Assembly (NCBI GenBank): GCA_030824275.1
Contig: JAVBXY010000036.1
Coordinates: forward strand, 124,001-188,000
Length of the DNA stretch: 64,000 nt
Source: Rhodocyclaceae bacterium
GTDB taxonomy: Bacteria; Pseudomonadota; Gammaproteobacteria; Burkholderiales; Rhodocyclaceae
Direction of reading: 5' to 3'
The notes under the pieces were generated by a model. It made no database searches. It worked only from the letters and a program-made list of their open reading frames with translations, and had not been told where the DNA came from. The translations under genes were made by a program, and so were the position numbers. Below, piece after piece: positions 26,775-35,208 of this stretch (the stretch's first letter is position 1; each line of letters begins with the position of its first letter).

Positions 26775-27943
26775 CGGTGGCGAAACAGGGCCAACAAGGC
26801 CAGCGCGCTGAATAGGCCGCCGGCGATGAAGGTCCACGACGCTCCCCAGCGATCCCACAGCAGGCCGGCTAGGGCGCTGGCGACCAGCATCGCCAGGCCG
26901 CTGACCAGATTGAAGAAGCCGTAGGCCGTGCCGCGCAAGTCCTCCGGCGCCGCATCCGCCACCATGGTCGCCAGCAAGCCCTGGGTCATGCCCATGTGCA
27001 AACCCCACAGGGAGATGCCGGCCCAGACCCAGGCCCAATGATTGCTGTACGCCAGCGCCGCGTCGGCCAGTACCAGCACCGCCAGCCCGATGGCCAGCAG
27101 GCGACGGTGACTCATGACATCCGAGAGCTTGCCGAAGGGATAGGCAGCGACCGCGTAGATCAGATTCATGGCAATCAGTACCAGGGGCGTCAACGCCAGC
27201 GACAGACCGCCCTCGGCGGCGCGCAGGACGAGGAAGGCTTCGGAAAATCGCGCCAGCGTGAACACCGCGCCGATGCCGACCACCCACCAGTAGGCGGCGG
27301 GCAGGCGCAGCAGGTTCTCGCGGCGTATCGGATTTACGCGCTGACCATTCGAGCGGCGCTCCGGTTCCTGCACGCCGACGCACAGTAGTGCCACGGCGAG
27401 AAAGGCCGGAATCGTCGCTACCCAGAACACGGCGCGGAAATCGTTGGCCCACAGCAGCATCAAACCCATCGCCAGCAGCGGTCCGAGGAAGGCGCCGACG
27501 GTGTCGAGGGACTGGCGCAGGCCGAAGGCCGCGCCGCGCAGTGCGGGTGGCGCGATGTCGGCCACAAGGGCATCCCGTGGCGCGCCGCGTATGCCCTTGC
27601 CGACGCGATCGAGCAGGCGCGCGAAAATGATCAACCCTGCGCCGGAAGCCAGCGCAAAGAGCGGCTTGGACAGGGCCCCCAGGCCATAGCCGAGCACTGC
27701 CAGGGGCTTGCGTTTGCCCCAGTAATCGGAGAGCGCGCCGGAGAAGACTTTCACGATCAGCGCCGTCGCCTCCGCCGCCCCTTCGATGAGGCCGATAGTG
27801 AAGGCGCTGACCCCTAGCGCGGTGAACATGAACACCGGCAACAGGCTGTGGATCAGTTCCGAGGACACGTCCATCAACAGGCTGACGAAGCCGAGGGCCC
27901 AGATGGCGCGAGGGATTTTTTCAGCAGCGGTGTTGTCCTTCAT
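26762..27943 (-). CDS. Major facilitator superfamily transporter
   Basis: A 393-residue MFS permease with twelve predicted helices. The conserved loop motif between helices 2 and 3 reads GALSDYWGKRKPLAVLGYGLG, and the second-half equivalent is GKLSDVMSHRRLLAIGL. The FARLLDRVGKGIRGAPRDAL stretch is seen in a drug/sugar efflux subgroup. Substrate unknown. It follows comEC by 6 bases and is probably co-transcribed with it. Confidence 0.88.
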   Translation of the reverse strand: MKDNTAAEKIPRAIWALGFVSLLMDVSSELIHSLLPVFMFTALGVSAFTIGLIEGAAEATALIVKVFSGALSDYWGKRKPLAVLGYGLGALSKPLFALASGAGLIIFARLLDRVGKGIRGAPRDALVADIAPPALRGAAFGLRQSLDTVGAFLGPLLAMGLMLLWANDFRAVFWVATIPAFLAVALLCVGVQEPERRSNGQRVNPIRRENLLRLPAAYWWVVGIGAVFTLARFSEAFLVLRAAEGGLSLALTPLVLIAMNLIYAVAAYPFGKLSDVMSHRRLLAIGLAVLVLADAALAYSNHWAWVWAGISLWGLHMGMTQGLLATMVADAAPEDLRGTAYGFFNLVSGLAMLVASALAGLLWDRWGASWTFIAGGLFSALALLALFRHRQPA

Positions 27944-27949
27944 GCCCTG

Positions 27950-30379
27950 TCAGCTCCCTTGCCAGTATCGCTGCGCCTGTTCGCGCTGATGGACGATCAT
28001 CGCACCGGCCGCCGACAGATGGACGCTCACCGCGCCGTCGTCGTCCGAGCGGTGCAGGCGGGCACCGCTGATCACATAACGTGCGACCACATCCTCCTTT
28101 GGATGGCCGAAGCGGTTGCGATAGCCCACGGGAAAGATCACCTCCTTCGCGCCAATAGCGGCGATGAATTCCGGCGTGGACGAAGTGCGGCTGCCGTGGT
28201 GCGGCACCGTCATCACCTCGGCACGCAGGGCCTCGATTCGCCGTGCTGCCATCCGCAACGGCGAGGAGAGCGTATCTTGCTCGACCGCCTTGTTGCGCAG
28301 TTGCTTCATCAGAGCCGACTCTTGCGGCGCCTCGATATCCGAGGTCAGCAACATGGCGCGGCCGCCGGCCTCGATGCGCAGCACGCAGGAAACATCGTTG
28401 GTCTTCTTCGCCCGCAGGTCTTGCGGCGGATGCAGCATCTCGAAACGCACACCGTCCCATTCCCAGCGCTCGCCGGCGAGGCAGGGACGCTGCGGCACCG
28501 GCTGCGCCGACAGGGGATGTTCGAAAGGCAGCGAAGTCAGCAGCGTCGACACCGGTAGCGCCGCCAGCACCGAGGCCGCGCCACCTTCGTGGTCCTTGTC
28601 AGCATGGCTGACGACGAAGGTATCGAGCCGGCGCACGCCCATGGCCCGCAGGTAAGGCACGATGATCCGATTACCGCTGTCGGCATCGGCCGAAAAAGCC
28701 GGCCCGGCATCGAACAGCAGATTGTGGCCGGCGGTCTGTACATGCACGGCGAGTCCCTGGCCGACGTCCAGCACCGTCACCTGTGCCTCACCGGAAGCCG
28801 GTCGCGGCGGCGCAATCGTCAGCAGGGGCAGAAAGGCGAGAAGCCCCAGCCAGCGTGACGGGAAGCCGCGCGGCAGCAGCAGCCACACACCGCCCGCCAG
28901 CGCCAGCAACACGCTCCAGCCCGGCGGTGCAGCCTGCTGCCACATGGCGAGCGGCAAGACCGCCAGCCAATCGATGACGATCATCAGCAGCGCCATCACG
29001 CCATGAGCCAGCGACAGTAGCGGATCGAGGAGTGGCAGCAAACCAGCCAATGCCAGGGGCGTGACGACGAAGCTCACGACCGGAATCGCCACCGCGTTGG
29101 CCAGCGGCGAGACCAGCGAAAACTGCTGGAACAGGGCCAGCAGCGCCGGCAACATGCCCAGGGTCACGGCCCACTGGGCGCGACCCCATTCCACCAGCCA
29201 GTGCGCAGCGCCGAGCCGGTTGTTGCCGATGTAAAAGAGCAGGCCGACGGCACCGAAAGATAGCCAGAAACCCGCCGCCAACACCGCCAAGGGATCGAGC
29301 AGCAAGACCACCAGCAATGCCACCGCCAGCACCCGCGAGGCCGCCAGCTCGCGTCCCCACAAACGGGCCAGCGCCACCACGCCCAGCATGTAGAGCGTGC
29401 GCTGGGCCGGCACGGCGAAACCCGCCAGCAGCGCATAGGCGAAGGCGGCGACGAAACCGCCAATGGCGGCGGCTTTCTGGGCCGGCAAGCGCAGCGGCAA
29501 TCGGGAAGAGCGTCGCCACAGCCAGCTGGTCAGCGCATAGGCCAGACCGGCGAGCATGGTGATGTGCAGACCCGAGATGCTCATCAGATGCGTCACGCCG
29601 GTTTTGGCGAAGCTCAGCCACAGCGCCGGATCGATGGCCCGCTGGTCGCCGATGGCCAGCGCGATGAGGATGCCGGCATAGGGCGCTTCGGGCAGCGCGG
29701 CGTGAAAGCGGTCGCGCAAGGCCTCGCGCAGCATTTCGGCGGCATAGCCGAAACGCCAGACGCGCTCGGTAATTAGCTCGCCGGTATGTGGCCGCACATA
29801 CCCCGTGGCGCGGATGTTGCGCTCGAACAGCCAGGCCTCGTAGTCGAAGCCATGGGGATTGGCATTGCCGTGCGGCCGCTTGAGCCGCACCGTGAATCGC
29901 CAGCGTTCGCCGGCGCGCACGGGCACCACGGGCGACGCCTCCTCATCATCGCGCCCGCGATACCAGGCCAGCGAGATGTGTGATGGCACCGCAAGGCTCG
30001 CGCTTTCCACGTCGAACTCGAAACGCAGGCCGCGCTCCAGTTCCTGCGGCAGGGTGGCGACGACGCCAATCACTTCGATGTCGCGGCCTTCATGGGCCAG
30101 CGGCAATTGGTCCGCCAGACGCAAATGCGCGAAGCCGGCGGCCCAGATGAAGCCAAGAGCGAAACCGAAGATCAACCGCCGTCCTACCATCCGCAACGGC
30201 GAGGAGAGCGTTTCTTGCTCGACCGCCTTGTTGCGCAGTTGCTTCATCAGCGCCGACTTTAGCAGTGCCAGCGCGGGAATCAATATCGCCACCAGCCACC
30301 ACGTCGATGGCAGTGCCGCCTGCTGTTGCAGGAGCCAGATACCGCCAGCGAAGCTGAGAACGAAAAGGCGCACGGACAT
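27950..30379 (-). CDS. comEC: DNA internalisation channel ComEC/Rec2
   Basis: An 809-residue ComEC. The N-terminal part (OB-fold and DUF4131), the competence transmembrane domain with GVTHLMSISGLHITMLAG, and the C-terminal metallo-beta-lactamase-like domain (VTVLDVGQGLAVHVQT … VSHADKDHEGG … PHHGSRTSST) are all present. It transports single-stranded DNA across the inner membrane in natural transformation. Two near-identical segments of 83 bp interrupt it, each read as SALMKQLRNKAVEQ-type peptide: residues ~40-65 (between the first membrane segments) and ~685-715 (within the nuclease-like domain, after LTSDIEAPQ). These are in-frame insertions of the long form of the dispersed repeat. Confidence 0.95.
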   Translation of the reverse strand: MSVRLFVLSFAGGIWLLQQQAALPSTWWLVAILIPALALLKSALMKQLRNKAVEQETLSSPLRMVGRRLIFGFALGFIWAAGFAHLRLADQLPLAHEGRDIEVIGVVATLPQELERGLRFEFDVESASLAVPSHISLAWYRGRDDEEASPVVPVRAGERWRFTVRLKRPHGNANPHGFDYEAWLFERNIRATGYVRPHTGELITERVWRFGYAAEMLREALRDRFHAALPEAPYAGILIALAIGDQRAIDPALWLSFAKTGVTHLMSISGLHITMLAGLAYALTSWLWRRSSRLPLRLPAQKAAAIGGFVAAFAYALLAGFAVPAQRTLYMLGVVALARLWGRELAASRVLAVALLVVLLLDPLAVLAAGFWLSFGAVGLLFYIGNNRLGAAHWLVEWGRAQWAVTLGMLPALLALFQQFSLVSPLANAVAIPVVSFVVTPLALAGLLPLLDPLLSLAHGVMALLMIVIDWLAVLPLAMWQQAAPPGWSVLLALAGGVWLLLPRGFPSRWLGLLAFLPLLTIAPPRPASGEAQVTVLDVGQGLAVHVQTAGHNLLFDAGPAFSADADSGNRIIVPYLRAMGVRRLDTFVVSHADKDHEGGAASVLAALPVSTLLTSLPFEHPLSAQPVPQRPCLAGERWEWDGVRFEMLHPPQDLRAKKTNDVSCVLRIEAGGRAMLLTSDIEAPQESALMKQLRNKAVEQDTLSSPLRMAARRIEALRAEVMTVPHHGSRTSSTPEFIAAIGAKEVIFPVGYRNRFGHPKEDVVARYVISGARLHRSDDDGAVSVHLSAAGAMIVHQREQAQRYWQGS
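28240..28322 (+). repeat. Dispersed repeat, long form, comEC copy A (copy 8)
   Basis: It starts GCCGTGCTGCCA and ends GAGCCGACTC, the two halves of the short repeat, with 60 bp between them. That 60-bp insert has arms GCAAC/GTTGC and GGCG/CGCC that can fold. It is ~95% identical to copy B at 30178. Confidence 0.9.
30178..30260 (+). repeat. Dispersed repeat, long form, comEC copy B (copy 9)
   Basis: It starts GCCGTCCTACCA, carries the same 60-bp insert as copy A and ends GCGCCGACTTT. The only differences in the shared insert are single bases. Read antisense in frame in ComEC. Confidence 0.9.
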
Positions 30380-30410
30380 AGTATGCCCGTGGCCTAGGTT
30401 TGCGGCAGAT

Positions 30411-31115
30411 CTACAGGGCCGTCAGATCGAACACCAGCACTTCAGCGTCCTCACCATGGGCCAGCACGATCCGGTCTTCGTTTTCCAGTTGCAGGGCGTC
30501 GCCGGCATCGATGCGACGGCCGTTCACTTCCAGCGCGCCGCGCACCAGGTGCACATAGGCCTTGCGGGTCGGGTCCAGCGCCAGTTCGGCGCTTTCCGGG
30601 CCGTCGAAGAGACCGGCATGGAGCCGCGCGTCGGCGTGGATCGTTACCGATCCATCCGCGCCATCCGGCGAAGCGATCAGCCGCAGGGCGCCGCGCTTTT
30701 CGGCGGCGGGAATGGATTTTTGCTCGTAGCCCGGCGCAATGCCTTTGACGTCGGGCTGGATCCAGATTTGCAGGAAATGCGTGGTCTGGTCCTTGGCGTG
30801 GTTGAACTCGCTGTGGGTTACGCCGCTGCCCGCGCTCATGCGCTGCACGTCGCCCGGCGGAATCGCGACGACGTTGCCCATGCTGTCCTGATGGGCGAGT
30901 TCGCCGGCGAGGACATAGCTGACAATTTCCATGTCGCGGTGGCTGTGGCGTCCGAAGCCGGTGCCGGCGGCGACGCAGTCCTCGTTGATGACCCGCAGAT
31001 TGCCCCAGCCCATGTGCGCCGGGTCGTAGTAGTCGGCGAAGGAGAAGGAATGGTGGCTCTTCAGCCAGCCGTGGTCGGCGTAGCCGCGATCCTGGGATTT
31101 GCGTAGTGTGATCAT
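30411..31115 (-). CDS. Pirin-family cupin protein
   Basis: A 234-residue pirin (YhhW type). It has the metal-binding pattern HHSFSFADYYDP … GFGRHSHRDMEIVSYVL and SGVTHSEFNH. Some members are quercetin dioxygenases; others have no known activity. AGGAGG lies upstream of the chosen ATG at 31115; a longer reading to 31202 has a poor start. It is divergent from the LysR gene with a palindromic operator between them, so it is probably that regulator's target. Confidence 0.9.
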   Translation of the reverse strand: MITLRKSQDRGYADHGWLKSHHSFSFADYYDPAHMGWGNLRVINEDCVAAGTGFGRHSHRDMEIVSYVLAGELAHQDSMGNVVAIPPGDVQRMSAGSGVTHSEFNHAKDQTTHFLQIWIQPDVKGIAPGYEQKSIPAAEKRGALRLIASPDGADGSVTIHADARLHAGLFDGPESAELALDPTRKAYVHLVRGALEVNGRRIDAGDALQLENEDRIVLAHGEDAEVLVFDLTAL

Positions 31116-31200
31116 GATGGCCTCCTGGTTGATGGCGGGTTGATGAGAAGCATTGTGAGCCGCCGAAGCGGCTTCCAGAGCCTGTGGCTTTGATGGCATC

Positions 31201-31217
31201 ATTCAAATTATTTGAAT
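31201..31217. promoter_or_regulatory. Perfect palindrome, likely LysR operator
   Basis: ATTCAAA-TTA-TTTGAAT is a perfect inverted repeat with the T-N11-A spacing of LysR-family boxes. It lies between the divergent pirin and LysR genes, 13 bases upstream of the LysR start. Confidence 0.75.
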
Positions 31218-31229
31218 TTAAAAGCCGCC

Positions 31230-32183
31230 ATGACCAAACCCCGCGATGTGCTTACGCCTGACGCCCTGGCCCTGATGCAGACCATCGCGGCAACTGGCAG
31301 CTTCGCCGCGGCCGCCCGCGCCTGTGGCATGGTGCCCAGCGCCCTCACCTACCGCATACGCCAGATGGAGGACGCCCTCGACGTGCTGCTGTTCGATCGC
31401 AGTTCCCGTCAGGCGCGCCTGACCGAAGCCGGCACCGAGCTATTGCGTGAGGGCAATCGACTGCTGGCCGACATCGATGCGGTCGCCAACCGGGTCAAGC
31501 GCGTCGCTACCGGCTGGGAGCCGCAGTTCACCATCGCCGTGGATAGCGTGATCAATCGCCTGACGGTGATGGAACTCTGCGAGAGTTTCTTTTCCCTGTC
31601 GCCGCCGACCCGCCTCAAGCTGCGCGATGAAACCCTGGCCGGCACACTGGAGGCTCTGAGCACCGGCGAGGCCGACCTCGCCCTCGGCGTCGTCATGGAT
31701 GCAAAGGGAACACCGGGTCTGGGCCGCGAACCACTGGGCAACGTCGGCCGGGTTTTCGCCGTCGCCCCCCATCATCCGCTGGCGAAGGCAGCGGAACCCC
31801 TGGACGACGAAACCGTCCGCGCCCACCGGGCGGTGGCAGTGGCCGATTCGACGCGGCGTGGCGACGATCTCACCATCGGCCTGCTGCCGGGGCAGGACGT
31901 GTTCACGGTGCCGGGCATGCCGGCCAAGCTGGAGGCGCAGATTCGCGGCATGGGCTGCGGCTTCCTGCCCACCTGCCTGGCCCAACCACATATCGACGCC
32001 GGACATCTGGTAGTCAAGCGTGTCGCCCGCAGCGAGCAGCCGGTGCAACTCAGCTATGCCTGGCGCAAGGAAAGCAAGCCAGGCCAGACTGGCCAAGGAA
32101 AGGCACTGCAATGGTGGCTGGGGCAGTTGCAGAGCGAGGTCACCCGCGCCGCCCTGCTTGGCGAACGGCGGCCGGCACCATGA
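31230..32183 (+). CDS. LysR-family transcriptional regulator
   Basis: A 317-residue LysR regulator. The helix-turn-helix is ALMQTIAATGSFAAAARACG … SALTYRIRQMEDAL, and the effector-binding domain follows (FTIAVDSVINRLTVMELCES). The start at 31230 is preferred over an upstream TTG that overlaps the palindromic box. It probably represses or activates the divergent pirin gene. The stop codon is part of the terminator stem that follows. Confidence 0.92.
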   Translation: MTKPRDVLTPDALALMQTIAATGSFAAAARACGMVPSALTYRIRQMEDALDVLLFDRSSRQARLTEAGTELLREGNRLLADIDAVANRVKRVATGWEPQFTIAVDSVINRLTVMELCESFFSLSPPTRLKLRDETLAGTLEALSTGEADLALGVVMDAKGTPGLGREPLGNVGRVFAVAPHHPLAKAAEPLDDETVRAHRAVAVADSTRRGDDLTIGLLPGQDVFTVPGMPAKLEAQIRGMGCGFLPTCLAQPHIDAGHLVVKRVARSEQPVQLSYAWRKESKPGQTGQGKALQWWLGQLQSEVTRAALLGERRPAP

Positions 32184-32221
32184 AAAAAGCGCATGGCCCA
32201 ATGGACCATGCGCTTTTCTTT
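32183..32221. terminator. Bidirectional rho-independent terminator
   Basis: AAAAAAGCGCATGG pairs with CCATGCGCTTTTCTTT around a nine-base loop. A-run on one side and T-run on the other serve the convergent LysR and 3-hydroxybenzoate monooxygenase genes. Confidence 0.93.
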
Positions 32222-32237
32222 ACAACCGGTAGCTGGA

Positions 32238-33431
32238 TCAGTCCTCGGCCAGACAGTTGCTCGCGTTCCAGCCGTAGAGCCATTCCATCGCATCGTAGAA
32301 ACGCTCGGCCGTGCGGCCCTTCCACAGGGAATTTCGCACCAGACGCTCGACGCCCTTGGCGTGGTACAAGCGGCCCATCTCGCGGCCCGAGAGCACGATA
32401 CGCGCGGTGCGGGTAATGCGCGAACGCTGGTAGAGGTCCAGCGCCTTGGGCCAGTCATTGTTGTACTTCTTCAACGCCTCGCCCAGGGTCACGGCGTCCT
32501 CGAGCGCCATGCAGGCGCCCTGAGCCATGTATTGCGTGGTCGGGTGGGCGGCATCGCCCAGCAGCGTGGCGCGGCCGAAGGTCCATTGCGGGATCGGCTC
32601 GCGATCCGCCGTGGCCCAGCGCTTCCACTGCTTCGGCAGCGTGATCAATTGGCGCGCCTTCGGGCAGATGTCCTGGAAGTAACTCTGCACTTCCTCCGGG
32701 CTGCCTTCGGTGACGCCCCACTCTTCCTTGTTGCGGCTATGGAAGGTAACGACCACGTTGTATTCCTTGCCGCCGCGCAGCGGGTAATGCACCAGATGGC
32801 AGTTGGGGCCGACCCAGATGCTGGCGGCGTTCCACTTCAGATTTTCGGGGAATTCCTTCTCGTCGATCACCGAGCGATAGACGACATGGCCGGTGACGCG
32901 GGGCGGGTCATTGACGTAGGTGGCACGCACCACGGAACGCACGCCGTCGGCGCCGATCAGGGCCTGGCCGGTGAAGGTCTTGCCGTTGCCGCAGGTGACG
33001 GTGACACTGTCGGCCTTCTGCTCGATGCTCTCGACGCGGGTGTTGGTGAAGAACTCGACCTTGCCGGTTTCCTTGGCGCCTTCCAGAAGGGAGTTGTGGA
33101 TATCGACACGATGGATCACGGCATAGGGGTTGCCGAAACGCTTGCGGAATTCCTCGCCGGTGGGAATCTTGCCGACCTGGTATTCGTCGATGGCGTCGTG
33201 CATCACCATGTAGTCGGTGAACACCGAGCGGCTGCGGGTCTTGTCACCGACACCAAGCGCGTCGAAAGCGTGAAAGGCATTGGGGCCGAGCTGGATGCCG
33301 GCGCCGATCTCGCCGATCTCGGCGGCCTGCTCCAATACCTGGACCTTGAAGCCCTGGCGCACCAGGGCCAGGGCGGCGGCCAGACCACCGATACCACCAC
33401 CGGCGACGATGACGGGAAGTTGTTCACTCAT
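32238..33431 (-). CDS. 3-hydroxybenzoate 6-monooxygenase (FAD)
   Basis: A 397-residue flavoprotein hydroxylase. The FAD-binding GxGxxG is in VIVAGGGIGGLAAALALVRQ, the second motif is ALIGADGVRSVVR, and the third is ATLLGDAAHPTTQYMAQGAC. The sequence type (TFGRATLLGDAAHP, with EYQVGKIPTGEEFRKRFGNPYAVIHR) matches 3-hydroxybenzoate 6-hydroxylases, which use NADH and O2 to form gentisate. Salicylate hydroxylase is the main alternative. Its location beside gentisate dioxygenase and a hydrolase supports the gentisate assignment. A NagR/MhbR-like LysR gene is divergent. Confidence 0.9.
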   Translation of the reverse strand: MSEQLPVIVAGGGIGGLAAALALVRQGFKVQVLEQAAEIGEIGAGIQLGPNAFHAFDALGVGDKTRSRSVFTDYMVMHDAIDEYQVGKIPTGEEFRKRFGNPYAVIHRVDIHNSLLEGAKETGKVEFFTNTRVESIEQKADSVTVTCGNGKTFTGQALIGADGVRSVVRATYVNDPPRVTGHVVYRSVIDEKEFPENLKWNAASIWVGPNCHLVHYPLRGGKEYNVVVTFHSRNKEEWGVTEGSPEEVQSYFQDICPKARQLITLPKQWKRWATADREPIPQWTFGRATLLGDAAHPTTQYMAQGACMALEDAVTLGEALKKYNNDWPKALDLYQRSRITRTARIVLSGREMGRLYHAKGVERLVRNSLWKGRTAERFYDAMEWLYGWNASNCLAED

Positions 33432-33545
33432 TGCTGTCTCCTCTGCTATTGGTTGTGAAGATGCGCCATCTTAGGGGGCTGCAACTCTTTTGTTAATCCA
33501 ATAGAGTTAATATGAAACATTCCAAATTCGAATAGTACGACTGAC

Positions 33546-34448
33546 ATGGACTCCATCGACCTGCGCCTGCTGGCGGTCTTCCGCGAGATCTACCGGACCC
33601 GCAACGTCAGCAAGGCCGCCGAAGCCCTCGACCTCGGGCAGCCGGCGGTGAGCGTGGCCCTGTCCAAGCTGCGCCAGCACTTCGGCGATCCACTCTTCGT
33701 GCGCACCTCGGGCTTCATGGAGCCGACCCCTTTCAGCGAGGGCCTGATCGAGCCGGTACGGCAGGTGCTCGATGCCGTCGACGTCGTCCTCGCCTACAAC
33801 GACAGCTTCGACCCGTCCACCTCGCACCGCAGCTTTCGCATTTGCATGACCGACATCAGCCAGCTGGTGTTGCTGCCCCGGCTTTGGGAAACTCTGCGCA
33901 AGGAAGCACCGGGCATCCGTATCCGCGTCATGCCGCTCCAGGCCGACACCGTGAGCATGCTGGAAAGCGGCGACGCCGACCTGGCCATCGGTTACATGCC
34001 GCAACTGGAACACGGCTTCTACCAGCAACTGCTGTTCCGTCAGAGCTTCGTCTGCCTGGCAGGAAAAAATCATCCACGCATCAAGGGTCGTCTCACCCTG
34101 CGCCAGTTCGAGGCCGAGGACCACGCGGTCATCAGCAGCATGGGGGCAACGCCTTCCATCGTCGAAGCGGAGATCGCACGACAAGGCATCCAGCATCGGG
34201 TGGCACTGGAGATTCCCAACTTCTTCGGCGCCGCCTTCGTCGCCGAGAATACCGACCTGCTGGTCATCATTCCCAAGCGCCTCGGCGAGGTGCTGGGCGA
34301 GCGCGGCGAATTCCGCATGCACCCCGTGCCCTTCCCTTTACCCGACTATGGCGTCAAGCAACACTGGCACGAGCGTTACAACAACGACCTCGGTAATCGC
34401 TGGCTACGGGCCGTAGTCTCCCGGCTGCTGTCGGCATCGCGGCAATAA
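33546..34448 (+). CDS. LysR-family regulator of the gentisate pathway
   Basis: A 300-residue LysR regulator of the NahR/NagR/LinR group (MDSIDLRLLAVFREIYRTRN … AAEALDLGQPAVSVALSKLR). Effector domain begins FRICMTDISQLVLLPRLWE. It is divergent from the 3-hydroxybenzoate monooxygenase gene across a 114-base gap that contains AT-rich inverted sequence (AATTCGAATAG), so an aromatic acid is the likely inducer. Its stop runs into the terminator at 34447. Confidence 0.93.
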   Translation: MDSIDLRLLAVFREIYRTRNVSKAAEALDLGQPAVSVALSKLRQHFGDPLFVRTSGFMEPTPFSEGLIEPVRQVLDAVDVVLAYNDSFDPSTSHRSFRICMTDISQLVLLPRLWETLRKEAPGIRIRVMPLQADTVSMLESGDADLAIGYMPQLEHGFYQQLLFRQSFVCLAGKNHPRIKGRLTLRQFEAEDHAVISSMGATPSIVEAEIARQGIQHRVALEIPNFFGAAFVAENTDLLVIIPKRLGEVLGERGEFRMHPVPFPLPDYGVKQHWHERYNNDLGNRWLRAVVSRLLSASRQ

Positions 34449-34479
34449 AAAAGCGCATGACCGGAGTCATGCGCTTTTT
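34447..34479. terminator. Bidirectional rho-independent terminator
   Basis: AAAAAAGCGCATGAC pairs with GTCATGCGCTTTTT around CGGA. It serves the convergent LysR and hydrolase genes, and the stem is nearly the same as that at 32183. Confidence 0.93.
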
Positions 34480-34496
34480 AACGGATGACGACTCGA

Positions 34497-35195
34497 TTAC
34501 TCGGCCGCGCCCACCGTCAGGGCGATGGTGCCGACACCCTCGATCAAACCGGTGATCTTGTCGCCCGCCACCACGGCGCCGACGCCTTCCGGCGTGCCGG
34601 TGTAGATCAGGTCGCCCGGCAGCAGGTGGTAGTAGCCAGACAGATGCGCGATCAGCGCCGGCACGGAATGAATCAGCAGCGACAGATCGGAGGACTGCTT
34701 CACCGCGCCATTCACCGCCAGTTCGATCTTGCCCTTGGCGGGATGACCGATCTCGGCGGCGGGAACGATCTCCGACAACACGGCGGATTCTTCGAAGTCC
34801 TTGCCCAGATCCCAAGGACGCTGCTTTTCGCGGGCCTGGAGCTGGAGATCGCGGCGGGTCATGTCGAGGCCGCAGGCGTAGCCATAGACATGGCTCAGCG
34901 CGTCGGCTTCGGCGATACGGAAACCCGCTTTGCCGATGGCAACGACGAACTCCATCTCATAGTGATAGTTCTTGGTACCCGGCGGATAGGCGACGGTGGC
35001 GCCGGAGGGCACGTAGTCGCTGGCGGCCTTGGTGAAGTAGAACGGCGCTTCGCGGTCCACCGCCACGCCCATCTCCTTGGCATGTGCCTCGTAGTTGCGG
35101 CCGACGCAGAAGATGCGCTGGATGGGGAAGGCTTCGGCGCGACCACGGATGCTCGCACCGATGACGGCTGGGGGGGTAAAGATGTACTGGGTCAC
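34497..35195 (-). CDS. Fumarylpyruvate hydrolase (FAH family)
   Basis: A 232-residue FAH-family hydrolase. RIFCVGRNYEAHAKEMG and YEMEFVVAIGKAGFRI carry the metal-binding acidic residues; LLPGDLIYTGTPEGVGAV is the family signature. It cleaves fumarylpyruvate to fumarate and pyruvate, the last step of the gentisate pathway; maleylpyruvate hydrolysis is possible as well. GTG start at 35195 with AAGGAG upstream. It follows the dioxygenase by 13 bases. Confidence 0.92.
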   Translation of the reverse strand: MTQYIFTPPAVIGASIRGRAEAFPIQRIFCVGRNYEAHAKEMGVAVDREAPFYFTKAASDYVPSGATVAYPPGTKNYHYEMEFVVAIGKAGFRIAEADALSHVYGYACGLDMTRRDLQLQAREKQRPWDLGKDFEESAVLSEIVPAAEIGHPAKGKIELAVNGAVKQSSDLSLLIHSVPALIAHLSGYYHLLPGDLIYTGTPEGVGAVVAGDKITGLIEGVGTIALTVGAAE

Positions 35196-35208
35196 TGCGG
35201 ACTCCTTG

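Noticed and set aside
28240-30260. The two comEC repeats as the start of a CRISPR array
   Set aside because: There are only two long copies, 1.9 kb apart, within a gene; no regular spacing and no cas genes.
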